Of a stretch of 60,071 bases of DNA, positions 33,403 to 41,964 are shown piece after piece. Origin of the DNA: Actinoplanes sp. DH11 (lineage in GTDB: Bacteria; Actinomycetota; Actinomycetes; Mycobacteriales; Micromonosporaceae); assembly GCF_020873875.1 (NCBI RefSeq), contig NZ_JAHWGU010000045.1, positions 1 through 60,071 of the forward strand, written 5' to 3'. The position numbers and the translations under genes are program-made. The notes beneath the pieces are model-generated. The model was given only the letters and a program-made list of their open reading frames with translations. It had not been told where the DNA came from and ran no database searches. Numbering within the stretch: the stretch's first letter is position 1; each line of letters begins with the position of its first letter.

Positions 33403-34593
33403 GTGACCACCGCACCCCGACTCGCGTGGCTCGACGCACTCCGCGGTTACGCGGCCGTCGTGGTCGCCCTGTTCCACCTGAGCCCGGTCGTCCTCGGGGC
33501 CGAGACGCACCTGCGGATCTACCGGGAGTTCGACTTCGGCAAATACGCCGTGCTGCTGTTCTTCCTGGTCAGCGGATACGTCATCCTGATGTCGCTGGAA
33601 CGGCACGGCTCACTGCGCCGGTTCTGGGTGGGGCGGCTGTGCCGGATCTACCCGGCCTACCTGGTCACCGTCCTGCTCGCGGCCGGTCTCGCGGCGGCCG
33701 GCCTGCACCGCCTGCCGGATCAGGTGCGCACCGAGACCACCGCGAGCGTGCTGGCGCACGCCACGATGCTGCAGGACCTGCTGGGCGTACGGGGAGTGGT
33801 GCGGCCGTTCTGGACGCTCAGCTTCGAGATGGTCTTCTACTTCCTGGTGGCGGGACTGTTCGTGTGGCGGGTGCACCGGTTCAGCGCGTGGTGGGCGGCC
33901 GGGCTCACGGTGGTGGCGCTGGCGGGCGGGACGGGCCTGCCGGACGCCCTGGGCGGGGTATTCCGCGATGCCCGCTGGGCGAGCGCGGCCGGTGCCCTCC
34001 TCCTGGTGGCGTGCATGCTTGGCGCGTACCTCCGGAATTTCCGGATCCGCGTCGCGGGGGCCGCCTCGCTCGCCCTGATCGTGCTGCCGCTCGCGAACGG
34101 GCATGCCAGCAAGTGGGTGACGAGCGGTTCGTCGGCGCAGGCCCTGGTGATGCTGGCGGTGATGTTCGCCGGGACGGTGGTCTATCGCGCGCAACACCGA
34201 CAAATACGGCGTTTCTCGGCACTGGTCAGTCTCGTCGTGGTGCTCGCCGGAGTGACAGCGCAGTTCGGCGGTCCCGTCGCCGTCGCGGTGACCGGGACGT
34301 TCGGCGTCGCCTTCGCCCTGCGGCACCGGGCCGTCCCCGGCGTGCTGACCTGGCTGGGAACCGTCAGCTACTCGCTCTACCTGCTGCACCTGCTGGTCCT
34401 CGGTGTGCTCGCCCGGCTCGTCGAGAACCGGCTGCTCGTGCTGCTCGGCTTCGTGGCCGGGACGATGGTCGCCGCCTGGGCCTGCCACCGATGGGTGGAA
34501 CAGCCCGGCCAGCGCCTCGCAAGGTCGCTTGTCGCCACGGAAGGTGAAACGCCGCGCACGGGCAGCTTCGGCAAGCACCGCGAGAGCGTCTAG
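33403..34593 (+). CDS. Acyltransferase family 3 (OafA/YrhL-like) membrane protein
   Basis: The 396-residue protein has about ten membrane segments. The family signature WLDALRGYAAVVVALFHLSP gives the catalytic His in TM1, and LRRFWVGRLCRIYPAYL is the Arg/Tyr loop. LGTVSYSLYLLHLLVLG near the C-terminus is also typical. Such proteins transfer acetyl or other acyl groups onto surface polysaccharides or lipids. It starts with GTG 33403, 16 nt after the arc hairpin. It sits between arc and dop, where I do not expect it, and has no evident role in pupylation. Confidence 0.9.
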   Translation: MTTAPRLAWLDALRGYAAVVVALFHLSPVVLGAETHLRIYREFDFGKYAVLLFFLVSGYVILMSLERHGSLRRFWVGRLCRIYPAYLVTVLLAAGLAAAGLHRLPDQVRTETTASVLAHATMLQDLLGVRGVVRPFWTLSFEMVFYFLVAGLFVWRVHRFSAWWAAGLTVVALAGGTGLPDALGGVFRDARWASAAGALLLVACMLGAYLRNFRIRVAGAASLALIVLPLANGHASKWVTSGSSAQALVMLAVMFAGTVVYRAQHRQIRRFSALVSLVVVLAGVTAQFGGPVAVAVTGTFGVAFALRHRAVPGVLTWLGTVSYSLYLLHLLVLGVLARLVENRLLVLLGFVAGTMVAAWACHRWVEQPGQRLARSLVATEGETPRTGSFGKHRESV

Positions 34594-34596
34594 GCT
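34591..34596 (+). promoter_or_regulatory. -10 box upstream of dop leader
   Basis: TAGGCT overlaps the stop of the acyltransferase gene and ends 6 nt before the ATG of the 13-codon leader frame at 34603, which would make that leader's mRNA leaderless. Confidence 0.4.
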
Positions 34597-34602
34597 CGAT
34601 GC

Positions 34603-34644
34603 ATGAGCACGTACGGCTTCGTGGCGGACAGGGTGGTCGCATGA
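34603..34644 (+). CDS. 13-codon leader peptide overlapping dop start
   Basis: ATG 34603 opens MSTYGFVADRVVA and ends with TGA 34642-34644, which overlaps the dop ATG at 34641 as ATGA. With the TAGGCT box 6 nt upstream it would be a leaderless, translated mini-gene coupled to dop. dop itself has no clear ribosome site. The peptide has no recognisable motif. Confidence 0.45.
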   Translation: MSTYGFVADRVVA

Positions 34645-36158
34645 GCGTTCGACGGATTATGGGCACCGAGGTCGAATACGGCATCTCCGTGCCCGGTCAG
34701 CCCGGCGCCAACCCGATGGTGACCTCGTCGCAGGTGGTCAACGCCTACGGCGCGCGGCCCGAGCTCAACCGCGGCGGCCGGGCCCGCTGGGACTACGAGG
34801 AGGAGTCGCCACTGCGCGACGCGCGCGGCTTCACCTACTCCGGCGCCGCCTACGACCCCGCCGAAGCCCTCGCCGACGAGGACCTCGGCCTGGCCAACGT
34901 GATACTGACCAACGGCGCCCGGCTCTACGTGGACCACGCGCACCCGGAATACAGCACACCCGAGTGCACCAACCCGCTCGACGTCGTGAAATGGGACAAG
35001 GCCGGCGAACGCGTGATGGCCGAGGCCAGCCGCCGCGCCGCCACCATCCCCGGCACCCACCGGATCCAGCTCTACAAGAACAACACCGACAACAAGGGCG
35101 CGTCGTACGGGTCGCACGAGAACTACCTGATGCGGCGGCAGACCCCGTTCGCCGACATCGTCGCCCACCTCACGCCCTTCTTCGTCACCCGGCAGATCTT
35201 CACCGGCGTCGGGCGCGTCGGCATCGGGCAGGACGGCACCGGCTCCGGCTTCCAGATCTCCTCGCGTGCCGACTTCTTCGAGGTCGAGGTGGGTCTGGAG
35301 ACGACACTCAAACGGCCGATCATCAACACCCGCGACGAGCCGCACGCCGACGCCGACAAGTACCGCCGGCTGCACGTGATCATCGGCGACGCCAACCTCT
35401 CCGAGATCGCCTCCTACCTCAAGATGGGCACCACCTCCCTGGTGCTCAACATGATCGAGGAGAAGGTGTTCACCGGCGAACTCGGCATCGCCGACCCGGT
35501 CAGCGAACTCAAGGCAGTGAGCCACGACCCGTCGCTCAAGCACCTGATGCGGCTGCGCGACGGCCGCCGGCTCACCGCGCTCGACCTCCAATGGGCCTAC
35601 TACGAGCGGGCTCGCGCCTTCGTCGACGAGCGGTACGGCGCCGACGCCGACGAACAGACCACCGACATCCTGGACCGGTGGGAGGACACCCTCGACAAGC
35701 TCGGCCGCGACCCGATGGAACTCTCCGACTCGCTCGACTGGGTCGCCAAACTGCGGCTCCTCGAGGGATACCGGGAACGCGAGAACCTCGGCTGGAACTC
35801 GCCGAAACTCCAGCTCGTCGACCTGCAGTACGCCGACGTGCGCCCGGAGAAAGGCCTCTACCACCGGCTGGTCGCCCGCGGGTCGATGAAGACCCTGCTC
35901 GACCCGGACGACACGCAGCGCGCCATGTACGAGCCGCCGGCGGACACCCGGGCCTACTTCCGCGGCCGGTGCCTCGCCCAGTACGCCTCCGAAGTGGTCG
36001 CCGCCAGCTGGGACTCGGTCATCTTCGACGTCGGCCGGGAGTCGCTCGTGCGGGTGCCGATGATGGAACCCGAGCGGGGCACCAAGAAGCACGTCGGCGC
36101 GCTGTTCGACACGTGCGAGAGCGCCAAGGACCTGCTCGAGGTGATCACCAGCCGGTGA
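34641..36158 (+). CDS. dop: Deamidase/depupylase of Pup
   Basis: Dop deamidates the C-terminal Gln of Pup to Glu and removes Pup from tagged proteins. The 505-residue protein starts at ATG 34641: MSVRRIMGTEVEYGISVPG, with the catalytic-base Glu and Asp region of the Pup-ligase fold. The nucleotide-binding loops include YKNNTDNKGASYGSHENYL and IINTRDEPHADADKYRRLHV. The larger size relative to PafA and the insert near residues 40-75 (Dop loop) mark it as Dop. It is followed by pup after 80 nt. Confidence 0.97.
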   Translation: MSVRRIMGTEVEYGISVPGQPGANPMVTSSQVVNAYGARPELNRGGRARWDYEEESPLRDARGFTYSGAAYDPAEALADEDLGLANVILTNGARLYVDHAHPEYSTPECTNPLDVVKWDKAGERVMAEASRRAATIPGTHRIQLYKNNTDNKGASYGSHENYLMRRQTPFADIVAHLTPFFVTRQIFTGVGRVGIGQDGTGSGFQISSRADFFEVEVGLETTLKRPIINTRDEPHADADKYRRLHVIIGDANLSEIASYLKMGTTSLVLNMIEEKVFTGELGIADPVSELKAVSHDPSLKHLMRLRDGRRLTALDLQWAYYERARAFVDERYGADADEQTTDILDRWEDTLDKLGRDPMELSDSLDWVAKLRLLEGYRERENLGWNSPKLQLVDLQYADVRPEKGLYHRLVARGSMKTLLDPDDTQRAMYEPPADTRAYFRGRCLAQYASEVVAASWDSVIFDVGRESLVRVPMMEPERGTKKHVGALFDTCESAKDLLEVITSR

Positions 36159-36238
36159 TGCGTTTCGTCACAGGCGCGAGGTAGGTTTTTCCCAACCCGA
36201 TGTTGCAGGACTTCGGGTGGCTGAGAAGGGGGACATCC

Positions 36239-36454
36239 ATGGCAACCCGAGACACAGGTGGTCAGTCGCAGAGCGGGAAGGGCCGCAGCGATCAGGAGAC
36301 CGAGGACGTCACCGTCGAGGCCAATCCCGAGGTCGCCGAGCGGCATGCGGAGATCACCGAGGACGTCGACGATCTGCTGGACGAAATCGACTCGGTTTTG
36401 GAAGAAAACGCCGAGGAATTCGTGCGTGGATACGTGCAAAAAGGTGGTCAGTAA
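36239..36454 (+). CDS. pup: Prokaryotic ubiquitin-like protein Pup
   Basis: This 71-residue disordered protein is attached through its C-terminal residue to lysines of target proteins. The start is ATG 36239 after GAAGGGGGA. The sequence has a helix-forming middle (about 33-60, EITEDVDDLLDEIDSVLEEN) that binds the Arc coiled coil, and ends VRGYVQKGGQ. The final Gln must be deamidated by Dop before PafA can use it. Just before the end lies an A5 run (36438-36442). Confidence 0.97.
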   Translation: MATRDTGGQSQSGKGRSDQETEDVTVEANPEVAERHAEITEDVDDLLDEIDSVLEENAEEFVRGYVQKGGQ

Positions 36455-36840
36455 GTCATAGCCGGGTAAAACGGACATGCCTCAGGTCTGTTCCGGGCGG
36501 ACATCGCGATTGCTCTGACTGCGGGGAGACGAAGCCGCTGGCCGACTTTCCCCGCAGTCGCCACGACAGCGGAGGGCACGGCAGATACTGCAAGCCCTGT
36601 GCGGTTTGTGGCGCGGACGACCCGCAACACGTAGACCACGATCATCGCACCGGATGGGTGCGCGGGATATTGTGCTTCAACTGCAACGGCGGTCTGGGGC
36701 AGTTCCGGGACGACCCGGTTCTCCTCGCCAATGCGATCACGTACCTGAAAGGAACCACGTGGCGACGGGCTTTGATCCATCCGGGCGTCTACCGGATTTC
36801 TTCACCAGCACGGGGACGTCCTCCTTCACGCAGTTCCTGA
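36442..36840 (+). pseudogene. EndoVII/HNH-like frame without own start (remnant or -1 frameshift product)
   Basis: The frame encodes a zinc finger CSDCGETKPLADF with YCKPC, directly fused to the HNH part AVCGADDPQHVDHDHRTG and LCFNCNGGLGQF, as in recombination endonuclease VII domains. As I recall, such genes occur between pup and prcB in other actinobacteria. Two oddities stand out. The 40-50 residues normally between the two halves are absent, with the last Cys of CKPC serving as the first of CAVC. No ATG, GTG or TTG start lies in this frame between 36217 and the domain; the frame instead runs open through pup as its -1 frame. The end overlaps prcB by 82 nt. Confidence 0.6.
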
Positions 36841-37598
36841 GTCAGGCCGCGCCGGAGATGCTTCCGGGCCGGCGGCCGCTTCCGCCGGGGCTCACCGGCG
36901 ACGTCGCCCCGCACGGCACCACGATCGTCGCGATCGCGACGGCCGACGGTGTGGTGATGGCGGGTGACCGGCGCGCGACCATGGGGAACCTGATCGCGAG
37001 CCGCGACATCAGGAAGGTCCACCCCGCCGACTCGTACTCGCTGATCGGCATCGCCGGCACGGCCGGGATCGGCATCGAGCTGATCCGGCTGTTCCAGGTG
37101 GAGCTGGAGCACTACGAGAAGATCGAGGGAGCGATGCTCTCCCTCGACGGTAAGGCGAACCGGCTGGCCGCGATGGTCCGCGGCAACCTGGGCGCGGCGA
37201 TGCAGGGCCTCGCCGTTGTCCCGCTCTTCGCCGGCTTCGACCTGTCGCCGGTGGACCCGGCGCGCGCCGGGCGGATCTTCAGCTTCGACGTGGCCGGCGG
37301 GCTCTACGAGGAGACCGGCTACGAGGCGATCGGCTCGGGCTCGCTGTTCGCGAAGTCGGCGCTGAAGAAGAGGTACCGGGCGGGAGTGAGCACCGACGAC
37401 GCGATCCGGCTCGCGGTGGAGGCGCTCTACGACGCCGCCGACGACGACACGGCGACCGGCGGGCCGGACGTGACCCGCAAGATCTACCCGGTGGTGATGA
37501 CGGCGACGGCGAACGGCACGCAGCGGCTCAGCGACGAGGAGATCACCGCGGTGGCCGAGCAGGTCGTCCAGGGACGCATGGAGAACCCGGGCGGTTGA
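36759..37598 (+). CDS. prcB: 20S proteasome beta subunit
   Basis: PrcB is the catalytic subunit of the core particle. The start is GTG 36759 after AAAGGA (279 residues). A propeptide of about 53 residues precedes the catalytic Thr54 (HG-TTIVAIATADGVVMAGDRRA), which becomes the N-terminus after self-cleavage. The Asp and Lys needed for catalysis are in GDRRA and IRKVHP. SGSLFAKSALKK is also typical. Its start overlaps the preceding EndoVII-like frame. prcA follows after 45 nt. Confidence 0.97.
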   Translation: MATGFDPSGRLPDFFTSTGTSSFTQFLSQAAPEMLPGRRPLPPGLTGDVAPHGTTIVAIATADGVVMAGDRRATMGNLIASRDIRKVHPADSYSLIGIAGTAGIGIELIRLFQVELEHYEKIEGAMLSLDGKANRLAAMVRGNLGAAMQGLAVVPLFAGFDLSPVDPARAGRIFSFDVAGGLYEETGYEAIGSGSLFAKSALKKRYRAGVSTDDAIRLAVEALYDAADDDTATGGPDVTRKIYPVVMTATANGTQRLSDEEITAVAEQVVQGRMENPGG

Positions 37599-37643
37599 TC
37601 CAGCCCCCTGACCGGACGACCAGCGAGACAAGGAGCAGCCACC

Positions 37644-38522
37644 GTGGCCATGCAGTTCTACGCATCACCGGAGCAGGTCCAGCGGGACCGCTCGGAGTAC
37701 GCCCGTAAGGGCATCGCCCGCGGCCGGTCGGCCGTGGTGCTCACCTACGAGGGCGGCATCCTGCTGGTCGCCGAGAACATCACCACGCTGCGGAAGATCA
37801 GCGAGATCTACGACAAGATCGCGTTCGCGGCGGTCGGGCGGTACAACGAGTTCGAGAGCCTGCGCCGGGCCGGTGTGCGGATGGCCGACATGCTCGGCCT
37901 CAGCTACGACCGGCGGGACGTGACGGGGCGGGCGCTGGCGAACGCGTACACCCAGACCCTCGGTGCGATCTTCTCGGAGACGCAGAAGCCGTACGAGGTG
38001 GAGATCTGTGTCGCGCAGGTCGGCGCCACGCCCGAGGACGACGAGCTGTACCGGGTGACCTACGACGGGTCCGTCATGGACGAGCCCGGTTTCATGGCGA
38101 TGGGCGGCCAGGCCGAGGCGATCTCCAACGTGCTGCGCGAGCGGCACGACACCGCCGCCGACCTGCAGACCGCGCTGGCGCTCGCCGCGGAGGCGCTGGG
38201 CAGCGTGGGCGGGGAGAACGGCCAGACCCGCACCCTGGACGCGAAGCAGCTCGAGGTCGCGGTCCTGGACCGGCGCCGGCAGGGCCGGGCGTTCCGCCGG
38301 CTCACCGGTGCGTCGCTGACGACGCTGCTCGGGCACGAGTCGGTGCCGGAGGCCGACCTGGGCGATGTGGACGCGGCGCCGCCCGCCCCGGCCGAGGCGA
38401 AGCCGACGATCTCGGCGGCCTCGTCGGACACCGAGAAGGCAGCGTCCGACCCGGGCAAGGCGTCGGGCACGGACAAGAGCACGGACAAGGGCACGGGTAC
38501 GGCGCCGGAGGCCGACTCCTGA
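37644..38522 (+). CDS. prcA: 20S proteasome alpha subunit
   Basis: PrcA forms the outer rings and gate of the core. The 292-residue product begins at GTG 37644 after AAGGAG, or at ATG 37650. The N-terminal YASPEQVQRDRSEYARKGIA and RGRSAVVLTYEGGILLVAEN match alpha subunits, and the catalytic Thr is absent as expected. The C-terminal 55 residues are Ala, Asp and Lys rich and probably disordered. A hairpin terminator follows. Confidence 0.96.
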   Translation: MAMQFYASPEQVQRDRSEYARKGIARGRSAVVLTYEGGILLVAENITTLRKISEIYDKIAFAAVGRYNEFESLRRAGVRMADMLGLSYDRRDVTGRALANAYTQTLGAIFSETQKPYEVEICVAQVGATPEDDELYRVTYDGSVMDEPGFMAMGGQAEAISNVLRERHDTAADLQTALALAAEALGSVGGENGQTRTLDAKQLEVAVLDRRRQGRAFRRLTGASLTTLLGHESVPEADLGDVDAAPPAPAEAKPTISAASSDTEKAASDPGKASGTDKSTDKGTGTAPEADS

Positions 38523-38535
38523 GCTGAGCCGGGCC

Positions 38536-38572
38536 GGCGGCCGGGCGACGGGAAACTGTCCGCCCGGCCGCC
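38536..38572 (+). terminator. Hairpin after prcA
   Basis: GGCGGCCGGGCG (38536-38547) pairs perfectly with CGCCCGGCCGCC (38561-38572) around a 13-nt loop, 13 nt after the prcA stop. No T run follows. Confidence 0.65.
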
Positions 38573-38688
38573 GCCGTGCGTTCACGCGTACCCCGGACGG
38601 AGCCGTCACCGGCGTGCCTGCAATGCCCGTCGCGGGGTGTGTGCGGGAAAGAGCGAGTTGTGACTGCCGCTGAACCGTTTCTTGCGGC

Positions 38689-38694
38689 TAGTGT
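38689..38694 (+). promoter_or_regulatory. -10 box of a leaderless pafA promoter
   Basis: TAGTGT ends 6 nt before the pafA ATG, after the prcA hairpin, so pafA probably has its own leaderless transcript. Confidence 0.5.
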
Positions 38695-38700
38695 TTCGTC

Positions 38701-40059
38701 ATGGAACGGCGAATTTTCGGCCTCGAGACCGAGTACGGAGTCACGTGCACCTATCGGGGGCAGCGGCGGCTGTCTCCGGACGAGGTGGCCCGCTACCTGT
38801 TCCGCCGAGTGGTTTCCTGGGGACGCAGCAGCAACGTGTTCCTCCGCAACGGCGCCCGCCTTTACCTCGATGTCGGTTCCCACCCTGAGTACGCGACCCC
38901 CGAATGCGACTCCGTCACCGATCTGGTCGCCCACGACCGGGCCGGGGAGCGCATCCTCGAAGGGCTCCTCGTCGACGCGGAGAAGCGTCTGCACGACGAG
39001 GGCATCGCCGGGGAGATCTACCTCTTCAAGAACAACACCGATTCGGCCGGCAACTCCTACGGCTGCCACGAGAACTACCTCGTCAGCCGGCACGGCGAGT
39101 TCGGCCGGCTCGCCGACGTCCTCATCCCGTTCCTGGTCACCCGCCAGCTGATCTGTGGCGCGGGCAAGGTGCTCCAGACGCCGCGCGGCGCGGTCTTCTG
39201 CCTGTCGCAGCGGGCCGAGCACATCTGGGAGGGCGTCTCCAGCGCGACCACGCGCAGCCGTCCGATCATCAACACCCGCGACGAGCCGCACGCCGATGCC
39301 GAGCGCTACCGGCGCCTGCACGTGATCGTCGGCGACTCCAACATGAACGAGGTGACGACGCTGCTCAAGGTGGGCAGCGCCGACATCGTGCTCCGCATGA
39401 TCGAGGCGGGCGTGGTGATGCGCGACCTGACCCTGGAGAACCCGATCCGGGCGATCCGCGAGGTCAGCCACGACATCACCGGCCGCCGCAAGATCCGCCT
39501 GGCGAACAACAAGGAGGTCTCCGCGCTGGAGATCCAGCAGGAGTACCTGGCGAAGGCCACCGAGTTCGTCGAGCGCCGCGGCGGTGACCCGGTCGCCAAG
39601 CGGGTCGTCGAGCTCTGGGGTCGCGTGCTCAACGCGATCGAGAGCGAGAACCTCGACCCGGTCGCGCGGGAGATCGACTGGGTCTCGAAGTACAAGCTGA
39701 TCGAGCGCTACCAGGCCAAGCACGAGATCCCGATGTCGCACCCGCGGATCGCGCAGCTCGACCTGGCGTACCACGACGTGCGCCGGGGCCGCGGCCTCTA
39801 CGCGCTGATGGAGAAGCGCAACCAGGTCGACCGGATCGCCAACGACCTGCAGATCTACGAAGCGAAGGAGACGCCGCCGCAGACCACCCGGGCCCGGCTG
39901 CGCGGCGAGTTCATCAAGCACGCGCAGGAGAAGCGGCGCGACTTCACCGTCGACTGGGTGCACCTGAAGCTCAACGACCAGGCGCAGCGGACGGTCCTGT
40001 GCAAGGACCCGTTCCGGGCCTACGACGAGCGAGTGGAGCGCCTGATCGCCAGCATGTAG
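38701..40059 (+). CDS. pafA: Pup--protein ligase
   Basis: PafA activates the C-terminal Glu of Pup with ATP and joins it to target lysines. The 452-residue protein opens MERRIFGLETEYGVTCTYRG, with the catalytic Glu-x-Glu region. FKNNTDSAGNSYGCHENYL and IINTRDEPHADAERYRRLHV are the nucleotide and metal loops shared with Dop. The shorter N-terminus and lack of the Dop loop identify the ligase. It is set apart from prcA by a hairpin and has its own leaderless-type promoter. A hairpin follows the gene. Confidence 0.97.
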   Translation: MERRIFGLETEYGVTCTYRGQRRLSPDEVARYLFRRVVSWGRSSNVFLRNGARLYLDVGSHPEYATPECDSVTDLVAHDRAGERILEGLLVDAEKRLHDEGIAGEIYLFKNNTDSAGNSYGCHENYLVSRHGEFGRLADVLIPFLVTRQLICGAGKVLQTPRGAVFCLSQRAEHIWEGVSSATTRSRPIINTRDEPHADAERYRRLHVIVGDSNMNEVTTLLKVGSADIVLRMIEAGVVMRDLTLENPIRAIREVSHDITGRRKIRLANNKEVSALEIQQEYLAKATEFVERRGGDPVAKRVVELWGRVLNAIESENLDPVAREIDWVSKYKLIERYQAKHEIPMSHPRIAQLDLAYHDVRRGRGLYALMEKRNQVDRIANDLQIYEAKETPPQTTRARLRGEFIKHAQEKRRDFTVDWVHLKLNDQAQRTVLCKDPFRAYDERVERLIASM

Positions 40060-40082
40060 CGGCTGCCACAGGACGTCGGTGG

Positions 40083-40109
40083 AGCGGAACCGGGCCGGCC
40101 GGTTCCGCT
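40083..40109 (+). terminator. Hairpin after pafA
   Basis: AGCGGAACCGG (40083-40093) pairs with CCGGTTCCGCT (40099-40109) across a 5-nt loop: a perfect 11-bp stem just after the pafA stop. Confidence 0.65.
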
Positions 40110-40123
40110 AGGCTGGCCGGGTT

Positions 40124-40342
40124 ATGACGATGCCTGGCCGGCCCGGCCTCCCCGACCAGCCCGACCCAGCGGAGCGTTCCGAGCAGGACGTCCGGCTGGG
40201 CCGGGCCGAGCGCCGCCGTGAGCGCGTCTACCAGCAGATCAAGAAGGATCGGGCCGGCAACCACAAGATCCCGACCTGGGTGTACGCGACGATCCTCGGT
40301 CTCGTGCTGGCCGGCTGGCTGTACCTGATCATCACGTCCTGA
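40124..40342 (+). CDS. Small single-pass membrane protein
   Basis: This 72-residue protein has a charged N-terminal half (RLGRAERRRERVYQQIKKDR) and one membrane helix at about 50-70 (TWVYATILGLVLAGWLYLI). I know similar small proteins downstream of pafA in actinobacteria but not their function. A TAGGCT box lies 9 nt before the ATG. Confidence 0.75.
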   Translation: MTMPGRPGLPDQPDPAERSEQDVRLGRAERRRERVYQQIKKDRAGNHKIPTWVYATILGLVLAGWLYLIITS

Positions 40343-40452
40343 GGCCTGTCGCCTGGTTCTGAGGCTGATAGTCACGTCCCGGGACCGGATCGCCTGGTTC
40401 TGAGGCCGCGCAACCCGTTCGCCACCGCACCGGCACCGGCGGCCCACCCCGG

Positions 40453-41937
40453 ATGCCGTTGTCTGAGACGGTGTCGAGTGAGCGTGGAGCGGGGCGGGTC
40501 TTCGCGGTGGTCGCCGTGCTGGCGGTCGCCGGGTACCAGCTGCTGCCCGAGAACGTCTGGGCCCGCACGGCCTGGCAGGTGGCGGCCGGTTACGCCGGCA
40601 CCGCCGCGATCCTGATCGGGGCGCACCGGCTGTCCCGCGACGACCGCCTGCCGTGGTGGTGCTTCGCGGCCGGGGTCTTCCTGAACACCACCGGCATCGG
40701 GGTCGCGGTCGTCGGGGAACGGTACTTCGGGTTCCTCGACCTGCCGACACCGGCGGACCCGTTCTTCCTCGCCCTCTACCCGGCCTGCGCGCTCGGCCTG
40801 GGTGTGCTGGTGTGGCGCCGGGACCGGCGGCGGGACTGGACCGCGCTCGTCGACGCCGCCACGATCACCACCGGTTTCGGGCTGCTGGCCTGGGTGTACG
40901 TCATCGAGCCGGCGGCGCTGGGCGACCGGATGAACCGGTGGGCGCACGCGACGCAGGTCGCGTACCCGATCGGTGATCTTCTGCTGCTCGGCATGATGGC
41001 CCGGCTGCTGCGCAGCGGTGGCAGCCGGGGCGCCTCCTTCTGGTGGATCACGGGGGCGCTCGCCGCGTTCCTGATCGGTGACAGTACGTGGGTGGTGCTC
41101 GGCAACCTGGGCGACACCGGGATCCTGCTGGAGAACGCCCGCTGGTTCCGCCGGCCGCTGGAGTCGGTGTTCCTGATCGGGTTCCTGCTCTTCGGAGTGG
41201 CCGCGCTGCACGCCGACGCCCGGCACGTGGCGACCGCCGCGGACCGCCCGCCGGCCCGGCTCGGCCGTGGCCTGCTGACGCTGCTCACCGTCGCGTCGCT
41301 CATCGCGCCGGTGCTGCTCGGTGTGCAGGTGCACCACGGCAGGGTGGTCAGCGGCTGGGCGTTCGTGTTCGGTTCGGCCACGCTGTTCCTCCTGGTCGTG
41401 GCCCGGATGGCGCTGCTCGTCCGGGAGCTGGAGTGCCAGGCCGCACAGGTGCGGGACCTGGCCCGCTCGGACGAACTGACCGGCCTGCCGAACCGGCGCG
41501 CCTGGAACGACGAACTGCCCCGGGCGCTGGAACGGGCCCGCCGCGACCGGAGCCCGGTGACCGTGGCGATCCTCGACCTGGACCGGTTCAAGACGTTCAA
41601 CGACACGCACGGGCACCCGGCGGGGGACCGGCTGCTCAAGGCGGCCGCCGCGGCCTGGCACTCGGCGCTGCGCGACGTCGACCTGATCGCCCGGCACGGT
41701 GGCGAGGAGTTCGTGGTGCTGCTGCCCGGCGCCGGTCCAGCCGAGGCCCGGCAGGTGCTGGCCCGGGCCCTGGCGGTGACGCCGCTGGGGCAGACGTTCT
41801 CGGCGGGCGTCGCGGTCTGGGATCGGACGGAGACCTCGGACGAGCTGCTGGCGCGGGCGGACGCGGCGCTCTACGCGGCGAAGGCGGGCGGCCGCAACCG
41901 GATCACCCAGTCCGGGGAGCTGACGGCCGCGGGCTGA
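40453..41937 (+). CDS. Membrane-bound GGDEF diguanylate cyclase
   Basis: The 494-residue protein has about nine membrane segments in the first 325 residues, then a GGDEF domain at about 335-490. The active site is intact: DELTGLPNRRAW, ILDLDRFKTFNDTHGHPAGD and RHGGEEF at about 414-420. An RxxD inhibitory site (RDVD) lies exactly five residues before GGEEF, so product feedback by c-di-GMP is expected. No EAL domain is present. The membrane part could sense a signal. It lies between pafA and the DUF3866 gene, with which it converges. Confidence 0.93.
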   Translation: MPLSETVSSERGAGRVFAVVAVLAVAGYQLLPENVWARTAWQVAAGYAGTAAILIGAHRLSRDDRLPWWCFAAGVFLNTTGIGVAVVGERYFGFLDLPTPADPFFLALYPACALGLGVLVWRRDRRRDWTALVDAATITTGFGLLAWVYVIEPAALGDRMNRWAHATQVAYPIGDLLLLGMMARLLRSGGSRGASFWWITGALAAFLIGDSTWVVLGNLGDTGILLENARWFRRPLESVFLIGFLLFGVAALHADARHVATAADRPPARLGRGLLTLLTVASLIAPVLLGVQVHHGRVVSGWAFVFGSATLFLLVVARMALLVRELECQAAQVRDLARSDELTGLPNRRAWNDELPRALERARRDRSPVTVAILDLDRFKTFNDTHGHPAGDRLLKAAAAAWHSALRDVDLIARHGGEEFVVLLPGAGPAEARQVLARALAVTPLGQTFSAGVAVWDRTETSDELLARADAALYAAKAGGRNRITQSGELTAAG

Positions 41938-41964
41938 CCGGGCGCGTCGCCGGATGCCGGACGG

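Noticed and set aside
31465..33606. 713-residue minus-strand frame
   Set aside because: Antisense to arc, which is certain.
36217..36441. Independent start at ATG 36217 for the EndoVII-like frame
   Set aside because: It would overlap all of pup out of frame, without a ribosome site, and the added residues look like shadow sequence.
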